Assembly: GCA_002353555.1 (NCBI GenBank)
Contig: DEJO01000019.1
Location: 1-48,963 of the forward strand
Direction: 5' to 3'
Source of the DNA: Prevotella sp. UBA2746
Lineage (GTDB): Bacteria > Bacteroidota > Bacteroidia > Bacteroidales > Bacteroidaceae
Length of the DNA: 48,963 nt
Shown here: piece by piece, positions 40,526 to 48,963 of the stretch
Layout: the number at the start of each line of letters is the position of its first letter
How positions within the stretch are numbered: the first letter of the stretch is position 1
Notes under the pieces: model-generated
What the model was told of the DNA's origin: nothing
The model's input: only the letters and a program-made list of their open reading frames with translations
The model's database searches: none
Translations under genes and position numbers: made by a program

Positions 40526-43500
40526 ATGGACAAGACAAGAAGAAATCTTTTGCATGTAGCGGCAATGATGTTGCTGCTGCTCTGTTCGGCAACCGCTTCT
40601 GCCAGCCAGACTACGATTGCCAAGTGGGTGTTCTCTACCGGCTACGATGCAGAGAAGAGCGGAACCACCGCCGTCTACACCCCCAACACGCTCGGATGGG
40701 CTGCTATTGCCAACACGAAATGGTCGCAGATGCAGCCCTACTTCCTGCCTAACGAGTGCGGACTGGTGCCCGAAGAGTGCCGCGTAACCGTACATACCAG
40801 CGACGGCAAGTGGCAGGTGACCTCCAGCGGCTCCGCTCCCAACTATCTGCTGCGCCTGAACACCGCCTCTACCGACAAGTTTACCGCCAAGGACAACTAT
40901 GCCGACGGCAGCAAGCACGACCAGTTTTTCGAGGTCAGCATGCCTACCACGTCGCTGAAGAACATCAGGCTGAACTTCGCCATCGGCGACGGCTCCAGCT
41001 CGGCAACGAAGTTCGGAGTGGTATACTCCGTTGACGGCGGCACCACATGGACAGTGCTCGACGACTATACTTCCGGCTCTCACTGGAACAACTATGTCGA
41101 TGCCAACTACGACCTTGATGCCGACAACAAGGAACGCCTCATCATTCGCATGCTGATCCAGTCGGCCACCAAGAACAGCAACTACAACCTGAAGTATGTC
41201 AACATCTTGGCTGAAGACACGCAGGCACCCATCCTGAAGGAAACGACACCTGCTGACGGTGCCGCCAACATCATTCCAACGGGCAAGGTGGTGATGCTCT
41301 TCAACGAAGGCGTCGTCGCCAAAGCCGGCACTACTGCCACCCTGACCAACAACGCTACCCACGCCAGCCAGGAGATCGCACCCGTGGTCAATGTCAACAA
41401 AGTGTCGTTTGCCTATGCCGACCTCGACCTGACCACATCCTACACGCTCACGCTACCCGCCAACGCGCTCACCGACCTGGCAGGCAACGTCTTCTCACAG
41501 CCCGTCAGCATCAGCTTCACCACCTCAGACACACGTCCCGTGCCGCCGCCCGTGCTCGACAGCAAGAACCGGTTGTGGTATCATCGGCCTGCTGCCTACT
41601 GGGAAGAGGCATTGCCGTTAGGAAACGGACGCCTTGGAGCGATGGTCAGCGGCAGCGTAGCCACAGACACGCTTCAGCTCAACGAGGATACTTTCTGGGG
41701 ACAGTCGCCCAACCGCAACTACAACAGTCAAGCTAAGAGCGTGCTCTCACAGGTGCAGCAATACATCTTTAATAAGGATTATGTCAACGCACAGAAGCTG
41801 GCCATCCCCAACTGGATGTCGAAAGGTTCACACGGCGCACAGTATCAGGCTGCCGGTTGCGTGCTCGTAGGATTCCCGGGGCAGCGCTTCAACGACGAAG
41901 AGGCAGGACAGACCGACGATGCACGTGACGCCCAGGGCTACGTGCGCTCACTCGACCTGTCTACGGCAACAGCCACCACGACCTATCTGATAGACGGTGT
42001 CACCTACACGCGCACGGTCTTCAGTTCCTTTGAAGACAATGTCACCGTGATGCGCTTAGAGGCTTCGGAGGCTGGCAAGCTGAACTTCAACGTGTGCTAT
42101 GCCGCTCCCCAGAAGACCAACATGGAGAAGCTGGGCATCAACAAAATCACTGCCGACGGCATGATAGAGGCATCGCTCATCCCGGCGAGGGCACAAACAG
42201 AGAACGTAGACAACAAGCTGAACTGCTATACCTTCATCAAAGTCATCAACGACGGCGGCAGTATGACCACCAGCGGCCACAAGAACATCATCGAGGGCGG
42301 ACTCGTGGCAGGCAATCCCTCTGCTCCGACCATCACCGTCAGCGATGCTACTGCGGCAACCATCGTCATCTCCTCGGCAACCAACTTCGTCAACTACGAT
42401 GACATCAGTGCCGATGCCGAAGCCAAGGCACTCGCCTACATGAACGACTACCTTGCCAAGGGAAAGAGCTACGACAACACCCTCAGCGACCACACCGCCA
42501 AGTATCAGGAGCAGTTCAACCGTGTCAGCCTCGACCTGGGCAGCAATGCTGAGCAGGAGAAGAAAGACACCGAGACACGCATCAAGGAGTTCCGTTCTAC
42601 AACCGCCGACCCCGGACTCATCAGCAACTACTTCCAGTTCGGACGCTACCTGCTCATTTCCTCCTCGCAGCCTGGCACACAACCCGCCAACCTGCAAGGC
42701 ATCTGGAACCCCAACGCCCGCCAGTATCCGGCTTGGGACTCCAAATACACCTCCAACATCAACGTCGAGATGAACTACTGGCCTGCCGAGGTGACCAACC
42801 TTACGGAGTGTCACGACCCGTTCATACAGATGGTGAAAGACGTATCGGTGACAGGTGCCGAGACCGCAGAGCAGATGTATGGCGCACGCGGCTGGACGCT
42901 GCACCACAACACCGACATCTGGCGCACCACCGGTGCCGTTGACAATGGCTCTGTCGGCGTGTGGCCGACCTGCAACGCGTGGTTCTGCGCCCACCTGTGG
43001 GAGAAGTATCTCTATTCGGGAGACAAGACCTACCTTGCCGAGGTCTATCCCGTCATGAAGGGATGTGCACAGTTCTTCCAAGACTTCCTGGTCAAAGACC
43101 CCAACACAGGCTTCATGGTCGTCTGCCCGTCCAACTCTCCTGAGAACCATCCGGGCAAGGACTCGTATACCAACGACGAGGGCAAGACCATGAACTGTGC
43201 GCTCTTCGGAGGTGTGGCTATGGACAACCAGATGGTCTACGACGTGCTGAAGAATACGGCTCTTGCCGCACGTGCCTTAGGCATCGACGGCGACTTTGCC
43301 AACCAGCTCGACGCACTGAAGGCGCAACTCACACCATACAAGATTGGCAAGTATGGGCAGATACAGGAGTGGCAGGAAGACTGGGACCGCGAGAACAATT
43401 CCCACCGCCACCTCTCACACCTCTGGGGAGCCTATCCCGGCAACCAGGTGTCGCCCTACATGAACGCCACCGTATGGCAGGGTGTGCGCAAGTCGCTCAT

Positions 43501-44257
43501 CGGACGTGGCGACGCTGCCCGCGGATGGTCAATGGGCTGGAAGGTATGCCAGTGGGCACGCATGCTCGACGGCGACCATGCGCTGGCCATCATCAAGAAC
43601 CAGCTGCGGCTGATGGACCCCAACGCCACGATCAACGAGGCCGACGGCGGCACCTATGCCAACATGTTTGATGCTCATGCACCGTTCCAGATTGACGGCA
43701 ACTTCGGCTGCTGTGCCGGTATAGCCGAGATGCTGGTGCAGTCGCATGCTGGATTCCTGCACCTGTTGCCAGCCCTGCCGTCGGCATGGAGTGAAGGCGA
43801 GGTGAAGGGGTTGCGCTCTCGCGGTGGCTTCGAGGTAGCCGACATGCAGTGGAAGATGGGCAAGATTGTCTCGCTGAAGGTGAAGTCTAACGTGGGCGGC
43901 AACCTGCGCCTGCGCAGCAACACGCCACTGAAGCGCGGCGACGGCACCGCCCTGGCACTGGCATCGGGCACGAACAGCAACCCGCTGATGCAGCCTTACG
44001 ACATGCCGGATGCCATTGTCGCCGACGAGTCGAAGATACCGGAGACCATGCTCCCCACAACCTACCTGTACGACATACCTACGACGGCAGGCGAGGTGAT
44101 AGAGTTGGTCAGCCAGGATGCCACTTCTGCCATCGCGCATGTGGCAAGAACGCAGGCAGAATCAGCAGCACCAGCATACACCATCGACGGCATGCGCGCC
44201 GCCAGCAACTACAAAGGAATCGTCATCAAGGGTGGCAGCAAGTTTGTGCGCCGCTGA
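40526..44257 (+). CDS. Secreted GH95 glycoside hydrolase (alpha-L-fucosidase-like) with accessory domains and Por/T9SS-like tail
   Basis: A 1243-residue exported enzyme removing terminal alpha-1,2-L-fucose (or L-galactose) by inversion. The signal peptide MDKTRRNLLHVAAMMLLLL is followed by a beta-sandwich-like region (about 25-235) and an SbsA/Big_5-type Ig-like domain (about 240-335, DGAANIIPTGKVVMLFNEGV). The GH95 region starts near residue 346 (WYHRPAAYWEEALPLGNGRLGAM) and contains LNEDTFWGQSPN, NINVEMNYWPAEVTN (Asn residues typical of the catalytic base pair), WQEDWDRENNSHRHLSHLWG and PFQIDGNFGC. The C-terminus YTIDGMRAASNYKGIVIKGG resembles a Por secretion tail. It is divergent from the SusR-like regulator and followed by fucO. 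Confidence 0.88.
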   Translation: MDKTRRNLLHVAAMMLLLLCSATASASQTTIAKWVFSTGYDAEKSGTTAVYTPNTLGWAAIANTKWSQMQPYFLPNECGLVPEECRVTVHTSDGKWQVTSSGSAPNYLLRLNTASTDKFTAKDNYADGSKHDQFFEVSMPTTSLKNIRLNFAIGDGSSSATKFGVVYSVDGGTTWTVLDDYTSGSHWNNYVDANYDLDADNKERLIIRMLIQSATKNSNYNLKYVNILAEDTQAPILKETTPADGAANIIPTGKVVMLFNEGVVAKAGTTATLTNNATHASQEIAPVVNVNKVSFAYADLDLTTSYTLTLPANALTDLAGNVFSQPVSISFTTSDTRPVPPPVLDSKNRLWYHRPAAYWEEALPLGNGRLGAMVSGSVATDTLQLNEDTFWGQSPNRNYNSQAKSVLSQVQQYIFNKDYVNAQKLAIPNWMSKGSHGAQYQAAGCVLVGFPGQRFNDEEAGQTDDARDAQGYVRSLDLSTATATTTYLIDGVTYTRTVFSSFEDNVTVMRLEASEAGKLNFNVCYAAPQKTNMEKLGINKITADGMIEASLIPARAQTENVDNKLNCYTFIKVINDGGSMTTSGHKNIIEGGLVAGNPSAPTITVSDATAATIVISSATNFVNYDDISADAEAKALAYMNDYLAKGKSYDNTLSDHTAKYQEQFNRVSLDLGSNAEQEKKDTETRIKEFRSTTADPGLISNYFQFGRYLLISSSQPGTQPANLQGIWNPNARQYPAWDSKYTSNINVEMNYWPAEVTNLTECHDPFIQMVKDVSVTGAETAEQMYGARGWTLHHNTDIWRTTGAVDNGSVGVWPTCNAWFCAHLWEKYLYSGDKTYLAEVYPVMKGCAQFFQDFLVKDPNTGFMVVCPSNSPENHPGKDSYTNDEGKTMNCALFGGVAMDNQMVYDVLKNTALAARALGIDGDFANQLDALKAQLTPYKIGKYGQIQEWQEDWDRENNSHRHLSHLWGAYPGNQVSPYMNATVWQGVRKSLIGRGDAARGWSMGWKVCQWARMLDGDHALAIIKNQLRLMDPNATINEADGGTYANMFDAHAPFQIDGNFGCCAGIAEMLVQSHAGFLHLLPALPSAWSEGEVKGLRSRGGFEVADMQWKMGKIVSLKVKSNVGGNLRLRSNTPLKRGDGTALALASGTNSNPLMQPYDMPDAIVADESKIPETMLPTTYLYDIPTTAGEVIELVSQDATSAIAHVARTQAESAAPAYTIDGMRAASNYKGIVIKGGSKFVRR

Positions 44258-44294
44258 CTCTGACGACACGCAATCCCGTTTTGGTGACGACAGC

Positions 44295-44336
44295 CGCCGC
44301 CCTTGCCCGTCTTCATATTGACGGGGGAGGGCGGCG
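44295..44336 (+). terminator. Strong hairpin after the GH95 gene
   Basis: CGCCGCCC...GGGCGGCG with an inner CCCGTC...GACGGG stem, followed by TTTCGGTTTT. It separates the GH95 gene from fucO, so fucO is probably only partly cotranscribed. Confidence 0.75.
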
Positions 44337-44401
44337 TTTCGGTTTTGTCACAGAGACTTTTTACCATAAAACAACAACAAAATAAGAAAAAAGCAAAACG
44401 T

Positions 44402-45556
44402 ATGGTCAACAGATTTATCTTGAACGAAGTGTCATACTTCGGACCGGGAGCCAGAAAGGAGCTGCCGGGTGTGGTCGAACGCCTTGGATTCAAGAAGGCA
44501 TTGGTGGTAACGGACAAAGGACTGATGAAGTTCGGAGTAGCCAAGATGGTGCTCGACGTGATGGACGAGGCGGGCATACCATACGCCATCTTCGACGACG
44601 TGAAGCCTAACCCCACCGTCACGAACGTGAAGAACGGCATCGATGCTTGCAAGGCTGCCGGTGCAGACTTCATCGTTGCCATAGGAGGCGGCTCTGCCAT
44701 GGACACGGCAAAGGGCATCGGCATCGTGGTGAACAACCCGGAGTTCTCTGACATCGTATCCCTGGAGGGCGTTGCCGACACGAAGAAGAAGACACTGCCC
44801 ATCATCGCCCTGCCTACAACGGCGGGAACGGCGGCTGAGACCACCATCAACTATGTCATCATCGACGAAAGCCGGCAGGCAAAGATGGTGTGCGTAGACC
44901 CGAACGACATACCGTGTGTCGCCATCGTCGACGCAGAACTGATGTATTCCCTGCCGAAGGGACTGACGGCTGCCACGGGTATGGACGCGATGACCCACGC
45001 CATCGAAGGACTCATCACGAAGGCTGCATGGGAGATGAGCGACATGTTCGAGCTGAAGGCCATCGAGATGATCTACAAATACCTGCCCATTGCCGTTGAA
45101 GACCCGACCAACCCGGAAGGACGCAACGGCATGGCAGTGGCACAGTATATCGCCGGCATGGCGTTCTCGAACGTGGGACTGGGCGTCGACCACGGCATGG
45201 CTCACCCGATGTCTGCCCTGCACGACGTGCCCCACGGCGTGGCTTGTGCCATCCTGCTGCCCACGGTGATGCGCTTCAATGCACCCGTTGCCAAGACCAA
45301 GTATGTGGACATCGCCAAGGTGTGCGGCGTTTATCAGGACGGCATGACCGTCGACGAGGCTGCCGATGCTGCTTGCAAGGCCATCGAAGACCTGTCACGG
45401 CGCGTGGGCATACCGCAGCACCTCACCGACCTGGGCATACAGGAGAAGGACATCCCCGCACTGGCAGAACAGGCTATCGTCGACGTATGTACGCCGGGCA
45501 ACCCACGTGAGGTGACCAAGCAGGACATCCTCGACTTGTATCATCAGATTCTTTAA
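44402..45556 (+). CDS. fucO: Lactaldehyde reductase / L-1,2-propanediol oxidoreductase (Fe-dependent alcohol dehydrogenase)
   Basis: A 384-residue cytosolic enzyme reducing L-lactaldehyde, a product of fucose or rhamnose breakdown, to 1,2-propanediol with NADH. It begins MVNRFILNEVSYFGPGA, a typical FucO start; upstream in-frame codons from 44303 overlap the GH95 terminator and are excluded. GGGSAMDTAKG near residue 98 binds the cofactor. The Fe ligands fit GMDAMTHAIEG (Asp, His) and DHGMAHPMSALHDVPHGVA (two His). It follows the GH95 fucosidase, consistent with fucose use, although fucose isomerase, kinase and aldolase are not in this locus. Confidence 0.9.
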   Translation: MVNRFILNEVSYFGPGARKELPGVVERLGFKKALVVTDKGLMKFGVAKMVLDVMDEAGIPYAIFDDVKPNPTVTNVKNGIDACKAAGADFIVAIGGGSAMDTAKGIGIVVNNPEFSDIVSLEGVADTKKKTLPIIALPTTAGTAAETTINYVIIDESRQAKMVCVDPNDIPCVAIVDAELMYSLPKGLTAATGMDAMTHAIEGLITKAAWEMSDMFELKAIEMIYKYLPIAVEDPTNPEGRNGMAVAQYIAGMAFSNVGLGVDHGMAHPMSALHDVPHGVACAILLPTVMRFNAPVAKTKYVDIAKVCGVYQDGMTVDEAADAACKAIEDLSRRVGIPQHLTDLGIQEKDIPALAEQAIVDVCTPGNPREVTKQDILDLYHQIL

Positions 45557-45606
45557 CCTGCATACATCATGCAACGTGCAGAATGATGTAGGCTATTTCA
45601 TCGAAA

Positions 45607-45647
45607 GGATTTTGTATGTCGCTGTCAGACAACGACATACAAAATCC
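45607..45647. terminator. Perfect 15-bp inverted repeat after fucO
   Basis: GGATTTTGTATGTCG and CGACATACAAAATCC are separated by 11 bases (CTGTCAGACAA). It lies between the 3' ends of fucO and the minus-strand small ORF and probably terminates both. Confidence 0.8.
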
Positions 45648-45686
45648 ATATAAAATGCAATCATCTCTATGCTTTTCGGGGATATG

Positions 45687-45944
45687 TTATTTCTTTCCCG
45701 TTAGCTGTTCCTCAACTCGCCTGATTAGCTCTTTCTCCCTTTCTTTTTGAGACATTGGAGAGAGAAGTGTTTTCGGGGTTGTAGCTTTTTTCTTTGGAGA
45801 AGAGTGAGTCCTTTCTACTTTTGGGATCTGGTCTTTCGGAAGGTTATAATATGTACATTCTTCTCCTCTTTTCACCAATACCAATTTCGAATCAGTCAGT
45901 TCCTTAATGGTATAAACAGCAATAAATCTTTGTATAGGTCTCAT
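45687..45944 (-). CDS. Small hypothetical protein, Lys-rich
   Basis: An 85-residue ORF I do not recognise. It starts MRPIQRFIAVYTIKELTDSK, has ECTYYNLPKDQIPKVER and ends with a charged, helix-prone tail (MSQKEREKELIRRVEEQL). Its first 41 bases overlap the end of the upstream Fic-N-terminus-like ORF in another frame. It could be an independent small gene or the downstream part of a broken one. It contains no Fic HPFxxGN motif. Confidence 0.45.
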   Translation of the reverse strand: MRPIQRFIAVYTIKELTDSKLVLVKRGEECTYYNLPKDQIPKVERTHSSPKKKATTPKTLLSPMSQKEREKELIRRVEEQLTGKK

Positions 45945-46203
45945 ATTCTCTCCAAGTATCCTTTATCCTATGTTTTTCTTCATAATACTCATCTAAGAGT
46001 TTATCAACCTCTTCCATACTGATTTCACCCTCTATATTTTTTCGGGCAAGTTCCAGCAAGTAGTCGGATACCTTCAGTCCGTCCACCGCCTGCATACCGA
46101 TGGCTACGCGCCAAGCCTCGGCCCTCTCTTTCTTTTGAGGTTCCCCCTGACGGATATACTCGTCAAAGTTTAAGTTTAGCTCCTTATCGTTCTTAGCGCT
46201 CAT
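45904..46203 (-). CDS. VbhA-type antitoxin-like protein, resembling the N-terminus of a Bacteroidales Fic protein
   Basis: A 99-residue ORF. NFDEYIRQGEPQKKERAEAW, IGMQAVDGLKVSDYLLELA and IEGEISMEEVDKLLDEYY match the antitoxin-like N-terminal segment that I recall at the front of a common Bacteroides Fic/AMP-transferase. The usual inhibitory Ser-xxx-Glu pair reads Met-xxx-Asp (MQAVDG). After about residue 80 the sequence changes to WREYETYTKIYCCLYH and stops. No catalytic Fic domain follows. It is either a stand-alone antitoxin or the remnant of a deleted Fic gene. The segment is AT-richer than the core genes, in line with accessory DNA. Confidence 0.55.
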   Translation of the reverse strand: MSAKNDKELNLNFDEYIRQGEPQKKERAEAWRVAIGMQAVDGLKVSDYLLELARKNIEGEISMEEVDKLLDEYYEEKHRIKDTWREYETYTKIYCCLYH

Positions 46204-46469
46204 ATCTCGTCTTACTTTATTTCAATAACATTATTATTCCGGCATTACTTCTCTATTCCATGAAATTCGTGTGTCGTTATACCATCTATATCAATATGTC
46301 AGTCACCCCGTGGCCCTGCCAATATAAACCCACCTCCAAGATCGTTGAAACCATTAACGAAAGCATACACGCTATGGTATATGCTTGCCGGATTCCTGCC
46401 CATTTTGAACTCAATTCTATCAGATTTAATCCTCTGCTTTTTATATACTTAATCATGTTGTAGATAAAA
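46204..46469. other. Gene-free AT-rich spacer
   Basis: I see no convincing gene or strong hairpin here. Short ORFs on both strands (about 65 codons) look like chance readings. Confidence 0.4.
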
Positions 46470-48963
46470 CTAATTATTTTCAATTTCCTTAAGAACCTTA
46501 GTCATCCCGTTTGAGTATGAATTCAGCATCATTTCATCAAAAACATCCATCACTTCATCTGCTTTTTCGTAATCCTCGTCATCCATAAATTTACGATAAC
46601 ATGTTAATAGGATTTTGAGTAACTCTTCTTCATCATAATAGGTAATATTACTTTTGCTATCTATCAACATCTTTACGCATTGATAACTTTCATAATGATA
46701 ATCATTACAGCATTTTTCAAGATACTCGACAATATCATGGTAACCACTCTCTAAAGAACTATCAAGCCATAAAGCCAGTAACTCTTTAAACAGATCTATT
46801 CTTGATTCGGGCATTTTGCTGCACCATATGAAATAGGAATGTCTGATTTCATTCCGATTATCATTAGCAAATCGTCGCAATAAGACTTCACTTTGTTCTC
46901 CATAAGTCTCATCTAGCAAATGCTGGTATGCTAATGGGATAATCTTTCTTATTACTTCTTCTTCATTCTGAGAAAGAAGATCCTCGAACATTTCATTGGA
47001 TAATTCTTTCGACTTCTCATATTGCATTCCGAAAAACATAATCTGAACCAAGATAGGTTTTGCTCTTCTTTTGGAGAGCATCATTCTGAAGTATGGAAGT
47101 ATCTGTTCGGGATCATTATACCAAAACCAGTGCATTCTGTCCGCATTCAAAAACAGAAAATCAGTAACTGGTTTATTCACATATCTAAACATAACCTTAT
47201 TATATAGTTCATTGTCATAGCACTCTCTTTGTAGATAAAACATAACAGTTAATTGATGCTCTATAGAAAGTTCATCGCATGTATCCATAAAGAAATCATA
47301 GACCATCGCTTTTCTTGTCTGTAGCTTTCCAATCTTAGCCAATGATTGTATAGCATGGCCTTGAGTGCTATTAACACCGGCATTTAGCGTATCATTTGTA
47401 ATTGCATTGTCAAATTTGTCTTCAATACTCACATCATATCTTGAGTTATATTCAGATAGAATAATCCTTTTAAAAAACTCTACAATTTTATCAATATGCT
47501 CTCCTTCTGCAGTAGTAAAAAAATCAACAACCTCAAATAACCTATATCCATAACCTTCTTTACAAAGTTGGTCAAACATATCCATACATTTCCAAAGAAG
47601 TGGCAACAATTTGTCTTTTGGATAATCCGCCATTGTTAAACCATCGAGGCCTGATAATTTGTAGATGGCTGGAATATGCTCTTCTTCAAATATCTGAAAT
47701 ACTAATTTCTCGAAATAGTCAGGACGTTTGCTAACACATTGTTTAAATGCATCAGCATGTGCACGATTGTCAAAATAGCGAAACTTTCCCTTTGCAAAAT
47801 CCTTGATGCCATAAAAAGATTTCTGCCAAACCTCACATGACATGGTTTTGTATTGTTCAGAAGACATCAGTCCGCCACAGACGACTGCAGCAGTAACCTC
47901 ATGGTCAGGTTTCTCGTTTTTCCATTCAAACCCTAATCTTCTATCTAACTCTTGCTTTTTGCGTTTTATATTGCTATTTCTCAGATTCTCTGGTATGGCC
48001 CAAATCAATTTCCTTTGCTCATAACCTAAATGTGGATAAAATGCGCCAGTATATGATCTTTTCTTATCTGGTAGCATATCAGAATCCGACTTGAAGTCGT
48101 ATATGAGCCCTTGGCACAAAGTTAATGTGTCGCTGTCAACTAACGGAAACCATGCTCTTAACATCTCTAAGAAATAATAGGTAACATCACTGTAAGACAG
48201 TAAGTCATCAACCAACTTTGTATCTTTAAGAATCGCAATGATATCATCAGTAAACAAGGATGGGGATTCTTTCATTGCTCTAAAAGCAAAGCAATAGCAA
48301 CTTGCCTCCCTTTGCCCCAACAGATATTTTATGTCTGCAATAGCATTAGTAGTTTGATGCTGAACTTGTCTCTTCAACATCTCTCCAAACCATTCATGCA
48401 GAGCATATGCATGATGATGCTGATCCATCATCAGTGGGAACACATTGTTATAGTCAATACCATCTCTCCATGATGGAACCCTAGATGTATTTATCGCATA
48501 AAGTATTCTGTCACGTAAGATTGGATAAAAATCTTCAGGACGTTTCTCCATAAGAGGAGTGCATACCTCTTCTAATGTTCTTTCCACGACGTGCTCTTCA
48601 TGATGATTCTCTTTCTTTTGCGGAGTGAGAATATAATCTATCAATTCAGATATGTTGTCAAGCACGAATTGAGGATTAGATGGCAAAGCCCTTTCTAAGA
48701 AATCTGCTTTATAATAGGGGGTATCACATAAGACTTTGTACCATTTCGTTACAATACCAAATGTGTAATCAGGAGTTGCACGCAGAATATTTCTGGCAAT
48801 AGCATTTCGTGTTTTTTCATCCTTTATACTATCAACCAGCATGAAGACATCTTCTGTACTCTGCTGAACATGATTCCAGAAATATCCATAAACATTCTCA
48901 TAGACAGCATCTCCGATTCTCATCGTCTTAATCTCCTTAACAATGAGTGGCGTAATTATCTGA
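46470..48963 (-). CDS. Large alpha-helical protein, C-terminal part (N-terminus beyond window)
   Basis: At least 829 residues are visible and the frame stays open to the window edge (...ITPLIVKEIKT before MRIGD), so the internal ATG at 48923 is probably not the start. I recognise no catalytic motif in this part. It is acidic, rich in helical repeats, aromatic residues and Asp/Glu, with no signal peptide or membrane segment. The pattern resembles the long helical C-terminal sensor regions of STAND-type anti-phage NTPases, but the NTPase part, if any, would lie to the right. GC content is far lower than in the ribosomal and glycan genes, suggesting horizontal transfer. Function unknown. Confidence 0.65.
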   Translation of the reverse strand, partial: QIITPLIVKEIKTMRIGDAVYENVYGYFWNHVQQSTEDVFMLVDSIKDEKTRNAIARNILRATPDYTFGIVTKWYKVLCDTPYYKADFLERALPSNPQFVLDNISELIDYILTPQKKENHHEEHVVERTLEEVCTPLMEKRPEDFYPILRDRILYAINTSRVPSWRDGIDYNNVFPLMMDQHHHAYALHEWFGEMLKRQVQHQTTNAIADIKYLLGQREASCYCFAFRAMKESPSLFTDDIIAILKDTKLVDDLLSYSDVTYYFLEMLRAWFPLVDSDTLTLCQGLIYDFKSDSDMLPDKKRSYTGAFYPHLGYEQRKLIWAIPENLRNSNIKRKKQELDRRLGFEWKNEKPDHEVTAAVVCGGLMSSEQYKTMSCEVWQKSFYGIKDFAKGKFRYFDNRAHADAFKQCVSKRPDYFEKLVFQIFEEEHIPAIYKLSGLDGLTMADYPKDKLLPLLWKCMDMFDQLCKEGYGYRLFEVVDFFTTAEGEHIDKIVEFFKRIILSEYNSRYDVSIEDKFDNAITNDTLNAGVNSTQGHAIQSLAKIGKLQTRKAMVYDFFMDTCDELSIEHQLTVMFYLQRECYDNELYNKVMFRYVNKPVTDFLFLNADRMHWFWYNDPEQILPYFRMMLSKRRAKPILVQIMFFGMQYEKSKELSNEMFEDLLSQNEEEVIRKIIPLAYQHLLDETYGEQSEVLLRRFANDNRNEIRHSYFIWCSKMPESRIDLFKELLALWLDSSLESGYHDIVEYLEKCCNDYHYESYQCVKMLIDSKSNITYYDEEELLKILLTCYRKFMDDEDYEKADEVMDVFDEMMLNSYSNGMTKVLKEIENN

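Noticed and set aside
42056..43150. 364-codon open frame on the minus strand inside the GH95 gene
   Set aside because: It is antisense to conserved GH95 motifs and has no recognisable domain.
44303..44401. N-terminal extension of FucO
   Set aside because: It runs through the hairpin terminator after the GH95 gene; the family start matches 44402.
46260..46463. Small ORF in the spacer next to the large helical protein
   Set aside because: It has no promoter or homology I can recognise, and similar-length frames occur on both strands here.

Overview
The window looks like a chromosomal segment of a Bacteroidales bacterium, most likely Prevotellaceae. The evidence is the repeated promoter -7 element TAnnTTTG (almost always TACCTTTG), the lack of clear Shine-Dalgarno sites, a SusR-like membrane regulator beside a secreted GH95 glycosidase with a Por/T9SS-like tail, a DUF4369-type lipoprotein, and the rplM-rpsI-rpsB-tsf order. 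Species cannot be told from the sequence alone.

Layout. 1-1112 (-): N-terminal part of argS. 1415-4875 (+): SF1 helicase, HAD phosphatase and an orphan ABC ATPase whose 3' end runs into the next gene. 4820-9624 (-): a four-gene sugar operon (split transketolase, glycerol-kinase-like FGGY kinase, fucose-isomerase-like protein) whose chemistry fits non-oxidative D-apiose catabolism. 9875-12560: pyridoxamine kinase and a long RluA-type pseudouridine synthase, convergent. 12709-30103: a large surface-glycan locus of two convergent operons. The plus operon has a phosphoethanolamine-transferase-like sulfatase, two acyltransferases, a UbiA/DPPR-synthase-like prenyltransferase, a HAD-IB phosphatase, two paralogous GT-C-like membrane proteins and a GT2. 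The minus operon has a fused nucleotidyltransferase/PLP enzyme, an opine-dehydrogenase-like protein, a CDP-glycerol phosphotransferase-like protein, a flippase, an acyltransferase and a glycosyltransferase. Together they suggest a glycan carrying polyprenyl-phosphate-pentose-derived sugars and a CDP-activated amino-alcohol or aminophosphonate-like decoration.

30495-33478 (+): rplM-rpsI-rpsB-tsf, with a long structured leader before rplM. 33479-34297: an intergenic region rich in palindromes, ending in tRNA-Leu(TAA). 34298-37801: a thioredoxin-like lipoprotein without the CxxC cysteines, a beta-barrel-like protein and a YifB/ComM ATPase. 37968-45556: SusR-like regulator, divergent GH95 alpha-L-fucosidase-like enzyme and fucO, a small fucose-utilisation locus. 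45687-48963 (-): AT-rich accessory DNA with two small ORFs (one like the antitoxin-containing N-terminus of a Fic protein, with no catalytic Fic domain) and the C-terminal part of a very large helical protein cut by the window edge.

The most unusual signal is not a gene. The window carries several classes of short repeat: (a) heptanucleotide arrays placed at start/stop codons inside operons and in frame inside three genes; (b) two intergenic arrays with exactly 22-bp period and dyad cores but different sequences; (c) hairpin-plus-promoter elements upstream of three unrelated genes; (d) a dispersed palindromic REP-like element in three copies. These seem to shape transcript ends, starts and protein loops across the region.
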